Source of the DNA: Anadara kagoshimensis
Lineage: Eukaryota > Mollusca > Bivalvia > Arcoida > Arcidae
Length of the DNA: 64,000 nucleotides
Direction of reading: 5' to 3'
Assembly: GCA_021292105.1 (NCBI GenBank)
Contig: CM037870.1
Coordinates: forward strand, 31,367,905-31,431,904
Positions 37,401-52,400 of the stretch are shown here, in pieces (the stretch's first letter is position 1; each line of letters opens with the position of its first letter). Below the pieces are notes generated by a model that ran no database searches, was not told the origin of the DNA, and saw only the letters and a program-made list of their open reading frames with translations. Made by a program: the position numbers and the translations under genes.

Positions 37401-40400
37401 TGTGTATATGATATTTTTATCTAACATTTCCTATTAGGTCATTAAAATAAAAAGAAAAACCCAATACTTTATGTGATAAAAATACATTTTACCATAGAAA
37501 ACCACTGAACTATGTTATGACATGTTTTGTAGAAATGACGTCATTGTTGGAGATTCCCCAATGACGTCACAATGAGGCATGTGTACTTTACCGCCAATGT
37601 TGTATCACCACACTGTGGTGATACAAGATTCTGTATCACGCGTGTTCAATAAAACTTGTATTTCATCAAATACAGACAGAAAAACTAGTCTAATGTTAGA
37701 TAAATTGAGGTCAGTTAAACAATAGGTCATTTGTTGAGTATGAGGTCAGATAAATGACTGGCCATTTATCGAGTACATTGAGGTCACTTAAATAAGAGGT
37801 CATTTGTTGTGTGCATTTAGGTCAGTTGAGAAATAGGTCATTTATCAAGTATAATGAGGTCAGTTACATAAAAGGTCATTTATCTTGTAGAATGATAGGA
37901 TATAAATCTTTTGTCTTTGGTGCTTAGTTGATAACACAGTAATAGGACTACTTGGGCAGTTTAAATTACAGTCTGAAAAACCAACAAAACAGACAGCGTC
38001 CAAGTTGAACCTTCCATTTTTTCAGAAAAAATATTTCTTGTTTGTAAAATTGATCATGTTGATTGAATAACTTGTTAAAGTTATGTGCACAAAAATAATT
38101 TTGAGTGTTAATTTTTAATTATTTATTCCTTAAACTTCAATAAAATATGGTTCAATCTGAAGTCCATTTTGAAGGAATAAGTCTGTAAAATAGAATTCAA
38201 TGGAGATGTTTGTGAATATTTCTTATCAATCATGAATTGTTATAAAAAAAAATTAACCACAGCAATAAAATCTTGATTTACAGGTAAATGCAAATCTTCA
38301 AGGCGTGTGGTGACACACAGGTGTAAACATTCATATAAATTTTATAATAATATGTAACAAACTGATGAACAAGTTGTAAAGCACCACCTGGAAGGCAATT
38401 AACAAGGGATATAACTCTGATTTACCTACAGTTTCACTAACCACAGATATGATGACTAAAAGCAATAGTTGCCAGTTTAGAATCGCCCAAGATGAACGAG
38501 TTGTAAAGCACCATCTATTGGAAGGCAATGAACAAGGGATATAACTCTTATTTACCTACAGTTTCACTAACCACAGATATGATGACTAAAAGCAGTAGTT
38601 GCCAGTTTAGAATCTACCAAAATTTTTTTTAGCCAATGGGTCAACATGGTCAATCTAGACTATTGTCTTACACACACAGATTTTTTAATTTTACTGGAAG
38701 TGTTTGAAAGATGGGTGAATTAATAACTGCTCCGTACTTTTATAATTTCCCTTATTTTCCAATGTTTCAGACATTTGGATTTTTTTCAGTTGTTTCACAG
38801 ATGTATTCAGTTCTATGATCCAAAGTTATAAAATGAAATGACTTATCGGTATTCATTTCTATCAGAATGAACTAATATGGTCAATATCAAATCCTAAACA
38901 AACACTGTTTAAAGTCCCCAGTTGTTAATCAGACAAGCATTTGGTTAAAACAACCACTTGTTAAGATCTACGGTAAATATTTTTAAACATTTTTTTTCAT
39001 TATGCATCAAGTATGAAAAAAAAAACCAATTAAAATATTTTAGCTAGAAGCATCAATAATATTCCCCCCCCCTCTCTCTCTCTCTCTCTCCATGTACCTA
39101 CCTTTCCCTGTAACTGTGTAATTCCTGAAAATTCTCCTTCATAAGAACTATTATCATCTGTTAACATTAGACCAAAACCCTAAAAATAAATCAATGAATG
39201 ACGGATAAATGAGAATACATCCTTAACTAGCATCTTAACTAGCATCCATGAAGCATATACATATTTGCAATATTTTATCCAATTATATTTTTCTATTAAT
39301 AATTAAAAAAAATAATTAGCAATTGTACATAACTAAAGCAATGCTAATCCTCATACTTTTATATTTGTAACAAGTTCTATATCTTAGTCCCTTCTGCAAA
39401 ACTACATTATTTCAACTACACAGAAGATTTAATGATGTATATACAAGGATGTTTTAAGATGCAATCTATGGTACCAAAAGGACAGGTAAATTCAGTGAAT
39501 TAGGATCCCCCCTGGCTATTTTTTGTGATTTGCACTTATGTTCAAAGGGCAATAACTCCCTGGGAAATGAACAAACCAACTAAGATTAATGATATGCACA
39601 TTTCCTATTAATGTTGATGCCTTGCACCAAGTTTTGTAAGATAGTGCTTCATAGTTTTGGAGAATTTGTGCAGACAAGAATTTTGGATGGACAGAAACTA
39701 GAATTTGATAACAACACAAGTAAAATCAGTGAATTGGGAATCCCATCATTTTTGAAAATTTGAACTTAACCCAAAATAAATGAAACATGAAATATGGGTA
39801 ACAGTGACCTATAACTAATTCAACAAGAAATCTGTGAGCTATTGTTCACTTTTACATTTACATCCCTGCTTTTAACTTCAACCATTAATAGTAAATGTCA
39901 AAAAAAAACAATTTTGTACAGGAAGTAGATGCCTGCCAGACTTGAAATTGGTACTTGCATTATGGGACCTCATTATGAACTCACAAACAAAATTTCAAGA
40001 GGCTGTGTTCATTAGTTGCTAAGAAATTAAAACTGTTACGACAATTTTTGTTTCAGATGGACTGATAGACGGAACTTCAGAGGTAAACCAGTATATCCCC
40101 CTCTTCTTTTGAAGCATTGAACAGTTATCCATGGTTGTTGTCAAACTGACATTTAGGTTTATTGTATATGTATTGTATAAGAAGACACATTAACAGGGGG
40201 AAAATATTTGCAATTTTCATGGTAATTCTTGTATCACCAAAATATTTTCTCGGTGAAAAATTTGTATGGCCCTTGATACACTTCCCTGACAGTCAGACCC
40301 CTGAAAATGTCTTTCCCCGAAAACCCTGAAAGTTTCCCACCACTAATATTCCTTCTAATACAGTATTCTGATATGTAAATGATCCATGATACTTACTGTG

Positions 40401-43400
40401 AGTTTATCATGGGTAAAGTTGCCTTCAAAATACATTCCATCTAGGGTTACAATCAGACCTTCACCCTGTCTGTAGTCATCTGTCCACATACCCATATACT
40501 TCTCTCCTGTAATCAAATTACACATAACATGAGTAGAGTAAAATGGAGTGGGATGGACTGGAGTGGAGGGGATTAACAATGTTTTGTGCAAGATTCTTTC
40601 ACTTATATCAATATGCTTAATTACAGAATGGTAGAGGAAACCAGAGTGCAGGAGAGTTAAGTTGAGTAATGGCGTTTAACGTCCGTCAAGAATATTTCAC
40701 TTATATAGAGAGGTCATCAGCTATAGGTGAAGGTGCAAAATTTTTTTCCTGTGCTTTGTCTCAGGGTTGGAACACATGACCTCCCACTTACGGAGTGAGC
40801 ACTTTACCAACTGAGCTACCACAGTGGTTAGAGTGTCAGGAGAAAACCAATGACAAAGTTATTGCCCTTTGTTTATTTGAGTGAAGTAATGGCACTGGCT
40901 ATTTCTAACAGTGCTCTAAAAACTTTATTTCTGAACAGAATTTAATCAAATTGATACAAAAGTTTATTATGCTTATATCTGGGACTAGTTAGTGTTTTGT
41001 AATTGGCACGTCCAAATTGAGTTATTGCCCTTTGTTAATTTGAGTGAAATATTTCTGTCAGCACTAGTTCCAAAAGTGAACTGACAAACTTTGCCACACT
41101 ACAATCTACCAAAGTAGGATCCGAACCTAGGTGGTGAGAGGCACTGTGATCCGTAAGTGAGTGCTTTTGACCACTTGGCCACTGAGGCCCCTACATGTAA
41201 CATGAAGAAACTTATTAAAAGCAACAAAATAACATGTAACTTTAAATATTTTACACCAACTCCTGGTGAGATCAAATCTATAAATCACTTAGGATTAATG
41301 AATCTAAGAACAAGTTCATGTATGTGTGAGTGTGTTTCATGGTCTGCCTTGCACTGGCACAAACTCAAAGCAGCTTTAGGATGCTAGATCACAGAGTAAG
41401 TATGCCACAGATAAGCATAGCACTCTAGTCACATTATGCTGACACTGGGTGAACCAGTTGATACTTAGTCTTCCTAAATGCTAAGCACCAGGCAAAAGGC
41501 AGTATACCAAATTTAAAAGTGGTAAATATGACCCAGCTGGGGTTCAAACTCATGACATCCTGCTCTATCAATGAGCAATCAAGGTAATTTATCAGAAAGC
41601 CACTCCTTTATTCAAACACTGGCAGTATTTGACATACAGTCCAACCTTCCTTAAAGGCCATCTCTATATAAGGGCCACCTGCTTATAAAGGCCATTAGAA
41701 TTGTATCCTAATTGTTCTACATTCATATTAATTGAACTTGTCTATAAAGGCCACCTGTACATAAAGGTCACTTTTACTGGTTCTCTTGGGTGGCCTTTAT
41801 AGACAGGTTTGACTGTATTACAAACCTCTTAGAATATCGTCTAAAACTCCATAACCATATCGTTTGTCAGATAACCATTCTCCTATGTATACACTGGCAG
41901 TATTTGAGGTATATTTCCCTTGACTATAAACACCATGACCATGTCTTTCTCCTTCTTTAAAATAACCTTCATAAACGTCCCCATTGGAATATCTGTAAAA
42001 TAAGACCAAAATACCATATACAGAGATGTGTGAAAAGTATTTGGTCACTTTATAAAATCCTTCTTTATTTCAAATAAAATATATTTTTAAAAAACTCTCA
42101 AAAATTTATTTCTCAATAAATTTCCATGATTTTTTCACTGTTAAATGTAAAATTAGTTGAAGTTTTTCTAAAAAATAATTAGAAAAGGCAACAACATACT
42201 TGACTTTTCCAAGACCGTGAAGTCTTCCATCTTTCCAGTTACCCTGCTGAACTCTTTCAGAACCATCATCCTGAGGTATCATTAGTTTACCATATCTGTA
42301 ATTGAGAAAAGTATAGTGCTAATTTTTATTTTATTCTTTTTCAAAAATTTTTTATCATTCATTCATTCATTTATTTATTGTAAATACAGTGAAATCTTTT
42401 CGAAAAAGAACAGCTTAAAGACAGGGTTTCAGTTGTACAGGATAGGTTTACAAACAAATTTATTAACAGAATATGTTATATCCATATAAAGCAGATAAGT
42501 TTAGATTTTTTTTGAGGATCCATCTTCTTGGGTTCCACTATGCTTCAATTGTAATTTGTAAATTTGTTGCTTCAATAATTCTGTGCATAGATGATAGTTA
42601 TATATTTAATATTTTATTACTGTATATATCTCAGACTAGGGACTTTGGTTTTGAGTCTCATCTGAAAGACTACTGAATCTTTTATAGCTCTAGTATGGGC
42701 AGGAAACAAAAAATCATCTCAGGAAATTTCCAAGTTACCAGTGTGGTACCTACCCACAACCCTTGACTTCGAAAGCCAGTGAGAGTACCATTCTGCCATG
42801 TCTACCCATTACACATTTAGTTTCAGTAAGAAAGAGATTTGGTTTACACATTTTTGGATAAGAAAGGAATTTAATTTACACGATTTAACAAATAACAAAA
42901 TCAGTATTGTCTAACAAAACATTTTAGTTAACACACGTTTTCAGTTTAGAAATCTGGATTAGACTAAAATTAATTAGGATCAACAAGCAAATTCAGTGAA
43001 TTAGGATCCCTTGCTAGTTCTTTATTTTGTGATTTGTAATTATGTTCAAAGGGCAATAACTGCAAGGAAAAGAGTAAACCAACACAGGGTTAAAATATGC
43101 ACATCTCCTATTGATGTTGATACTTTGCACCAAATTTCATATAATAGTGCTTCATAGTTTTGGAGAACTACCGTAGTACAAACAAGAATTTCAGACAAAC
43201 GGAAGGAAGGAAGGACAGGTGGAAACTCAAATTTATTATTCCCTTCTTTCTTCACAAGGTGAGAGATTAAAAGAGCTATCAGAAGCACTGCTTATCCTTC
43301 CTTCAAATCAAGTCCATCAGGATTGGACACCCTTATTTGTTCCAGGGGTATGACATTAAATATTTTGCTCTCCTGTATAGGTAAGCTAAAATAGTAAAAA

Positions 43401-46400
43401 GAAATGCAATGATTGTTTTGTATGAGAAGCAGGTGTAATTCTTACCCATGTTGAAATCCTAGCTTAAAATTCCCAACATATGACCTTCCATCTTTCCATT
43501 TCATTTCACCACTACAATAACAATATGTGCTATTTACATTCATGTGTAGCTTAATATAAAGTTTATCAAGTTTGTTTCTAAATACATGTATATAATATTT
43601 CAAACATTGGAGAACTGTTACACACAAATATGGTTGGCTCCCAAGGTGCTGTTTATTGCAACATAACATATCATAACAAACATTACATATCAACTAAGAA
43701 TACAGAAAATATCTGGATATCAACAATAGATGATAAGAATCATTAGGGGTCACATTTGGTAGATCTTATTCTATATGTTGGAGATTGGGCTTCAATTACC
43801 AACATGGCAAAATCTCTGACTTCTACCATTACTCAATTGGTATAGTGCTTGCTCCGTATGCCAGAAGTCATGAGTTAAAACTCTTGCCAGAGGCTAATCA
43901 AAAACTGGAAATAGGTAGTGACTGTTCTTCCGTCAAATACTCTGCATTAAGAAATGAAACTCACAGAGTCCTTTGGAAGACTTTCAAACTGGATGCCCTG
44001 TAGCACAGTACATATGGCATGTTAAAGAACCCTCCCTGCACATTGCCCTGAGCACGCTGCAAAGGTAAACATTTCTGCCACTTCACATATAGCTGGAGAC
44101 ATCTTGATATACTGTAAGTGAAATATTCTTGACTGGCATGGGATGTTGAATTCCAAACAATCAATAAATCTATCATAAATTGATGGTAGTTTTTTCTGGA
44201 TACTGCAGTTTCCTCCACCATCCCAGAACTGGCCATTTCAATATAAGTGAAATAATTTTGACTGGGGAGTAAAACACCATTTCTTCACTCCACTCAGTGA
44301 TCAATGACAAGACTTACTGTCCATGTATTTTACCACCCATCCACATTCCTGTGTATACAGCTTCTTTATATATAGCATGTTTTGTAAAGCTATACGAGGC
44401 TTGTCTGATATCAGGTGGTGTAAGTCGCTCTGTACTTCCTCTACGGTTCACTGATTTCTGGCTGGATATCTTTTTATTTATGGCTGCATTAAGAGCCATT
44501 AACCACTCAGCCTGCAACAAAACATCATTTATTATTAAATTTTATTACTTCAAAATACTTTAAATTAATTCTCTTTTTCTTGCAATTCAAACTGTTATAG
44601 TCATTATTAAATTTTATCTAATAAACAGGTAATTTGTTTTCCTCACAATTCAAACTGTTATACAGTGCAGCATTTAAGAGTCATTCTCTGTAAGGACCAG
44701 ACGATTTGGCTATATTTCGGAAATCACATGTCTCAGATTTTGATGATATTGCACATAATTGTTAAATGCACATAAAAATCAAAAAGTCCTATGCAAAATC
44801 TTAAATTGCCATCTCCATGGTAACCAACCACTAAGATGCCAGTCTCTGGAATTTCAGTCAATTTTAGGTGCATATCAAATATGCCACTAGAATATGCTAT
44901 TAATGATAGTGATCTTCAATATTTTGTTTTTATTCAGAACTTTGATGGTCATCCTTATCTTTTTCAAGTCAAAACTGTATGATTTTACAAGTTTTCATTT
45001 ATTTTGAGTCAATTTTATCTCAAAAAATGCTCTAAAATTGACCTAAACTAGCTCAACTTTGAGATTGATTATTTTGAAAATGCGGGCACTGGAATAGTAT
45101 CGCAAACATTTAAGTTATTGGGGAAAGTGGGTTCAACAAAATATAAAAAAATTAGAGTGGTACTTTTTGATTAAAGAAAATAAATCAGTTTCAAAGTTAC
45201 AGAAGTAGCCCTAGCAGGGTCCCTTTTTCAAGAAAGAATTATCTCCCCTTAGTAAACAACATGGTATTTATTTTCTCTTTTTGATATGTTTCATCTCGGT
45301 ATATATGGTTTGATGAGTAGGTATGGCTCAAAAAAAAGCTAGAACTGTCTCTTGAGCACCAAATACCCCACCTGCAACATCTACAAAGGTTTAGTGTTTT
45401 CCCATGATTTTTGAAATCTGTTAAAATTTTCAGTTATTTCTTTAGCATGAAATAAGCAAAAATTTTATCCATGCAAAAATTTCCCCCTTTACAGTATATA
45501 TACCAGCAGTAACCTACTTACCTTGGTAGCTGGAGACTGAGCCAGTACTGTAAATTTTTCTTCTGGTGAAGTAATTATTATACTGTTTCTGAAACATTTT
45601 AAAAATAGCTCCATGTATTCTACGCATCCAAATTTTGTTCACATGAATTTCATGTATGAGCTTGATTCACATTAACTTCACATGGAAATGTTCATGTGAA
45701 ATTCATGTTAATTTCATGCGAAATTCATTGTGTACAAAATTTGGCTGTGTTTTGAATATATATGTAATATTTTATTCTAGTAGAGCTAGAAACAGTGGAA
45801 GAGCATTGAAGCTCACCTGCGAATCTTGTTCAACCAAAATTCTCTAACTAAAAACGTTCACATGTTTTTACAAAATAAAAACTTTTATCAAACTCTCTGT
45901 ACAGGTCAGATAAAAACTATGACATCTGAATCTTGTTTAAATTTCTGATGACTATTATATGAAATATTACACTTCATATATGTATAACCTTTTGATGGAT
46001 AGTTTTAGAAAGACTTCTCCATTGAAAATAACAAAGGACCTTAATTCTGTTTAGAAATTTTAGGAGGTGATGTTCATCTCCTGTTTACATGTGGAATGAG
46101 TCTTTTGAGGTACTTTATCATTTAAATGCTAATGATATCTCAGTAGACATTGAAATAGCATAGCTTATCTGTGGCAGTCAGCTAAAGATGGTGTTTACCA
46201 CAAGAAATACGGTACAGACCTGTACAATGTTTAACACAAAGTTATCTTGAATTAGCTCATATTGTTAGCTATATCTTGACAGATTTTCATCACAGCTGTT
46301 ATCTGTCTCTCGGAAGGTTTTTGGCCATAAGGTATCCATACCTTGTTCACTCAATTACTGAATTTTGACTCCTTTCATTAGCTCAGTGTTAAACTTTTAA

Positions 46401-49400
46401 CATGTTTGTACTGTAATTGAAACAGACCAAGTAAGATATAAATACAGTAAAATAATTCTGACTTACTGTTGTTTTTCATTATCACCTGATGGAGCTTCAA
46501 CCCACAATGTATCTAGATGAAATACTTGGAATGTAGATGACTAAAATATAAAACAATTACAAGATTAATTTAATAAATCTGAAATTAGTTATCCTTATTC
46601 AACATTTAAAAAACAAATTGTAAAAAATTTAAACACAGGATACCTCTGCTCATGACTGAGGTGCTGATGAAAAGGATTGCTATGCAAATAACAGAAGTAT
46701 AAATGTGATGTGGTACCTATTAGAGGAGATGCAAGGCCTAGTGGTTCAGTCATGGACTCATGACTCAACAGCCATTGTGGATTCGAATGGATTTTCAAGA
46801 AAAAAAATTTTTTGCGTATATTCAGATCATAAGTTTAAGAAATCACTTTCAAATATAGAAAAAAAACTTAAATATACTATAATTGTACTGTAAACCAATG
46901 GCAAATGTAAATTTGTATAGTTATTTATGGATGGCCATGTATAGGAACATACTTGTACTGTATCTCAGTTGGTAGAGTGCTCGTTCTGTAAGAGGTAGGT
47001 TGTGTGTTCGATCTTCGGCGGGGTATGACTCAAGACTTGAAAGTGGGTAGTGACTATTCTTTTGCCAAGCATTTGGAATTACAAAATGAAAGTCACGGTT
47101 CTTTCAGATGGGAACTTGGAATAAACGAGGTCCTATGTCACTGTAGACATGGTACGATAAAGAACCCTGCTGTATAATGCCATCAGTATAAGCAAAATTT
47201 CTGCACCTTCGCCTATAGCTGGTGACGTCTTGATATAAGTGAAATATTCTTGACTAAGACGTTAAACACCATTACTCAACTCATCTCAACGCAAAGAATT
47301 ATTGATTGGAATGGGACATATAGGAACATACTTGTATATATTTGTAGATAGAGGGTTTAAAATTTGTACTTACGTATACATGGACAAACATATCATTAAA
47401 CAGTAGGTAGGTATGAGTGGAGAATCTGCCACCACCTTCTAGTGTCAGGGGATAGGTTTTACTGTCCCGTATTAACCGTCTACTGGGTATCTTTAAGGCA
47501 TCCTGAAATTCAATCAATATACAGTTAAAAAAAAATTGGAATAAAAAAGATTAAGGACTGATGTGCGGACACGGCCGAGTGGTACTGTCACTGACTTTGG
47601 AAGTCAAGGTTTGTGGGTTTGAACCCTACTCCAATATTCCTTCACTTACAACCTTGATATACATATACAGTACAGACCTGTCTAAAGTTTAACACTAAGC
47701 TGACAAATAAGTACCGAATCAGCAGCTCATCTCAGTCCCTCGTCTCTCGAGAAAGTTTTTCAGAAGCTTCCATGTATCTCATGACAACATTTTGGTTACT
47801 AGGTATTCATATCTCTGTCACTCGGGAGTTGAGATTTGATGTCTTTATGTTAGTTCAGTGTTTAGCTTTCAACAGGTGTGTAGTTCAGTGTTTAGCTTCC
47901 AACAGGTGTGTAGTTCAGTGTTTAGCTTCCAACAGGTGTGTAGTTCAGTGTTTAGCTTCCAACAGGTGTGTAGTTCAGTGTTGAGCTTTCAACACGTGTG
48001 TACTGTAGATGAATGAATTTTGACTAGGGCGCGAAACACCATTATTCAACTCAAACTCAAATCATACACCAGTACTACTTGTTGTTGTAATTTGATTTAA
48101 ACACTCAAACATCTAGATAACTCAAAGTTAAAACTGAAGTCCCATGTACTTAGTTACATGTTACTACAAGTTATAGAAGTTTTATTGTATATTTAAGTTA
48201 AACTCACAGCTAATCTTTGTTGAGTGCTGTCTTTCCAGAATAGTTTGGTGCTTTCAGCTGTAGATTGCTCAACATTTATACTGTGTCTGAGACTGTCCCA
48301 GTTTAAAGAAACTTTTTCCAATAAATTAAAATCATCACCATTCTGCAAGAAAAATCATCATACATATTTTGAGCATATTTATATGTTTTCACAAGGGCCT
48401 CGGAAACTTCTATCTGGACCGTCGGACATTTTTTGTACAAGCAAAAAAAAAAAAAAAAAAAAAGGTGGTCGGCACAGGGCTGTTTAAGCATTACCACGAT
48501 TGCCAATTTTAATCCATTAATATCCATGTGCGTTATTAGACCACAATGTTTATTTCATGTGTATTCGGTGAAATCTAACTAAGACGTTTACCACGATATA
48601 TGCTGTTATTATCAATATGCATTACTGTCCACGATGCTTCATATTGCACGTCCGCCATATTGTTTACTAACAACCGTGAATTTCCGTATTCCGAAGATAC
48701 ATGAATTGTAATTAGAATGATGGCGAGAGGTTCAGGTATCACGAATCACGATATAACGGGAACGGCTTGACGAGGTTCCAATATATTTATGTGAATGAAA
48801 AATATTAATGGCTAAAATAAAATTTAATCATGTTTCTGTATTTATTAATAAAGAAACAGTTACGAAGCGCGTAGTGGATAATTTTATACACGCGTGGAAC
48901 CTCTTAGATAACAAACCGTCACCCTTGACCAACACTCGTTATGGCTTCCGTAATCAACACAGTTACAACCATGCACTTATTATTAAACAAACACAAGTTT
49001 AAAGAAAGTTATTATGATTCGGACTGGGAAACAAAAGACATAGAGAGTTAGACACGCGGCACGCGACTACTTAAGTCCACAGGTATTTACTGATTAATAA
49101 ACAATCACCTGATAATTAGATCGAGTTGTACAGTTGACAGGTAAACACGTGGTAAAGACAATACACTTACTGCTAGTGAAGTCAGGTGGAGTATAAAAGA
49201 CCGACAGACAGACTAGCGGTAGTTTACTTTTGTCGGACAAAAACTGATTTGTCCGTTTAATATTCCTGTTGTAAAATTGAAAATGTCAGAAAACAAAAAA
49301 TGTCCGACTGGCGATTTTTCACGTCGGTCAAAATAAATTTTTGTCTGACATGTCTGGCTTTCATATTAAACCATTAATAAACCATGCGACCTAAAAAATT

Positions 49401-52400
49401 GAGTTTGGCTAAAATTATAAGATGTTCTGGAAGGCTACATTGCCTGCAAATTATTGCTAATGATGGAAATTCAAAAACCAAAATTGTTAATTTTTTTCAA
49501 TTAAGAATTATTTCTTATATTTACAATATTTATTAAAAATAATTGTATTGCTGTCTCTCATTTTCCATGTTAATTTAAAACAATTTTGAAATATGCTGTT
49601 GTTGCACCTTCTCATAAAAATAGGTTGTCTCCTGTCAGTTAACTAGAGCATTTGACATCTGACGTCATCACGTGGAGCAATATCTCTATGAAGTGGCAAA
49701 GTACAGTCAATGTCAAATGCTTTTATTGAAGCGAAGATATTGCAATTGTACATATTTTCATTTAAATGACATATACTAGAGTAGAACCGGGTAACTTCGG
49801 ACAGCCGGGGTTCTTCGGACAGACACTAATTTGCAACACAAATTAAAATTTTACCACTATACACACTATCGGGAATATCTCTGACTTTAACGAGTATATA
49901 AACTACAAATTCCGACAGGTTTTATCCGTTCCGAGTGCACGGCTAATCCTGAAAACTGATTGGCTACTTAGTCACGTGAACGGTAAAGGAAATCCTTTCT
50001 TTTTTGACGAGCACTCACAGAAGACACTGATCTGGGTATAGCTTAGGTAATATGCTAAAAAATAATTTGTGTTTGATATATTTACACATATAAGCATGTG
50101 AAGTGATATATCGTGAAAAAAGTTTAAAAATATGTATGTTTGAAAAATAGTTTCATTAAACAATTCACCTTAATTAAATGTTTAAAGTGTCCGAAGATCC
50201 CCTACTCTTATAACGGGTGTCAACTGGGCGTTCGGGTAAAGTCGGACAGGCACTACAAGTTTTATTATTAACTATGGACCTCTTTAAACTCTATCAAAGT
50301 TGGTGTAAAAAATAAGTATTTACAACAATTGTTTCACAAGATTAAATTATATACATGTACATACATTTTATATAGGCCAAGTCAAATCTGAGATCTATAC
50401 TGATTGATATATATTCCCTAGTCACGATTGATGGTAAAACACATTCACTAGCTAGTTAGACCCGACCAGAATTTTAGCTATGACCGTATACAAAGTGAGG
50501 AACCTCTACCAACTAGGCATCCAGTGATTTTCTAAATCTGTATTTAAATAAATATACAATCTCAATCAAACCAGATTTTCTATTATTTATTGACATATTC
50601 CAAAAAGTTAATGCTATTCTCCCACAAAGGTACATGTAATTGCTATACCATTCCCGCCAGTAAAGACCACCCAAGGGAACCAGTAAAAGTGACCTTCATG
50701 GGCAGATGATCCTCATATAGAGGTTCAGATTACACGAATAAAGACTCATTGAGATAAAATTATACTGGCCTTTAAAACCAGGTGGTCCTTATATAGAGGT
50801 GGTCTTTAAGACATGTTTGACTGTATATATTTTCTCTCTCTCTCTCTCTCTCTCTCTCCAATTGTTCAAAGGTTAAGGAGAACAAACATACATACAGAAC
50901 GTAAAATAAAGTACCGCTTTCCAATTCTTTCAGATACAATGCCTAAAAAATCTAAAAAGATACACAGTCAGTATAAGTTTGAGGACCTAGAGGCAGCTGT
51001 TAATCTCGTCAAAAATGGCAAAATGTCAACTAGACAAGCATCTAAAACATATGGCATACCCAGGTCAACCATATCAGAAAGGGTTACAGGGAGAGTGGAG
51101 CCCGGCACCACCCCAGGCAAGAGACCTGTATTCAGTAGGGATATTGAAGATGAAGTTGCTGTAAAAATGAAACATGCTGCTAAAATGGGGTTTGGGTTAT
51201 CTGCGCGCCAATTAAAGGCAAAGATGGCACAGCTGGCAGTCCGTACAAATATTAAAACGCCATTTAAGAATGGAATACCTGGAAAGGACTGGATTGAAGG
51301 TTTCAAAAAACGCCATCCAGATATCAGTCTACGTACCCCAGTGCCTTTGACAAACGTAAGGGCTAGAATGCTTAACCCTTTGGTAACAGAGAGATATTTT
51401 CAAGACCTCGGCAAACTGATTGAGAAACTTAATTTGAAAGGTTACCCTGATAGAATATGGAACATAGACGAAAAAAATGTATCCTTGACACATAGACCAA
51501 CAAAAGTATTTGCAACCAAAGGAATGAGAAATATACCAGGAAGAGTGGGTAATTCTCGAGATAGCGTATCCATGTTAGCATGTATCAATGCATCAGGAAA
51601 TACGATTCCACCAATGGTTATTGTTAAGGGAAAAACGAGAAAGGTGCTTGACTCTTACAACACTAAAGATGGAGTGCCTGGTACTAAATATACATTCCAG
51701 GGAAAGGCGTGGATGGAGGACACCTTGGGAGAGCTATGGTTTAATAACCATTTTCTAAACCACTGCGGTTCATCAAGACCACAACTAATACTGTTAGACT
51801 CACATAGCTCACATGAAACTCTTGGGCTACTCGAAAGTGCACGAAGAAATAATATCGAAATATTTGCACTACCACCCCATACAACACATTGGCTTAATTG
51901 GCCATCAAGCTCCAGCGTTAAATTCTACTGCTCCACTATTACAGCATCATACTCATTCAGAGGAATCTACAGTTAATGTTGAACTCCCAGTGATAGCTAC
52001 ATCCGGAGTACGCGAGGTGTTAGGTGAAGCTGACAATAATGGGTCACTTCTTCTAGAGGGTACAACCGCCACAGATGTTCTCAACTCTATTATTACAGGC
52101 ACAATGAACGTGGAATCTGTCACTCATTTCGAACTACAAAACTTAAACACATTTACAGAAACTGAAATTGAACATGTCATGGACACTACCTGTAGTCCGT
52201 CCCGTATCATCACACAGTCTGACACATCTCTACTAACGCCATTCCATGAAATCAACAATCTTTTTAATGTTCCATCAGAAAACACAAATAATAAAAGTAA
52301 AAGATGCGTCAAGAAACTTACGTCACATCGATTACTAACCAGCGAAGAAATCATCGAACAAAAACAGAAAGAAAACGACATCAAACAAACAGAACTGAAA

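Noticed and set aside
37230..37424. Open frame across the palindrome, with a near-identical mirror frame at 61403-61609
   Set aside because: The frames encode the two arms of a hairpin; similarity between them comes from repeat copies, not from a conserved protein.
47772..47984. Open frame with repeated [10 protein letters not shown]
   Set aside because: Produced by a 30-bp tandem repeat whose unit is a multiple of three; it lies within a MITE arm.
50968..51306. 112-codon minus-strand frame
   Set aside because: Antisense shadow of the transposase N-terminal domains.
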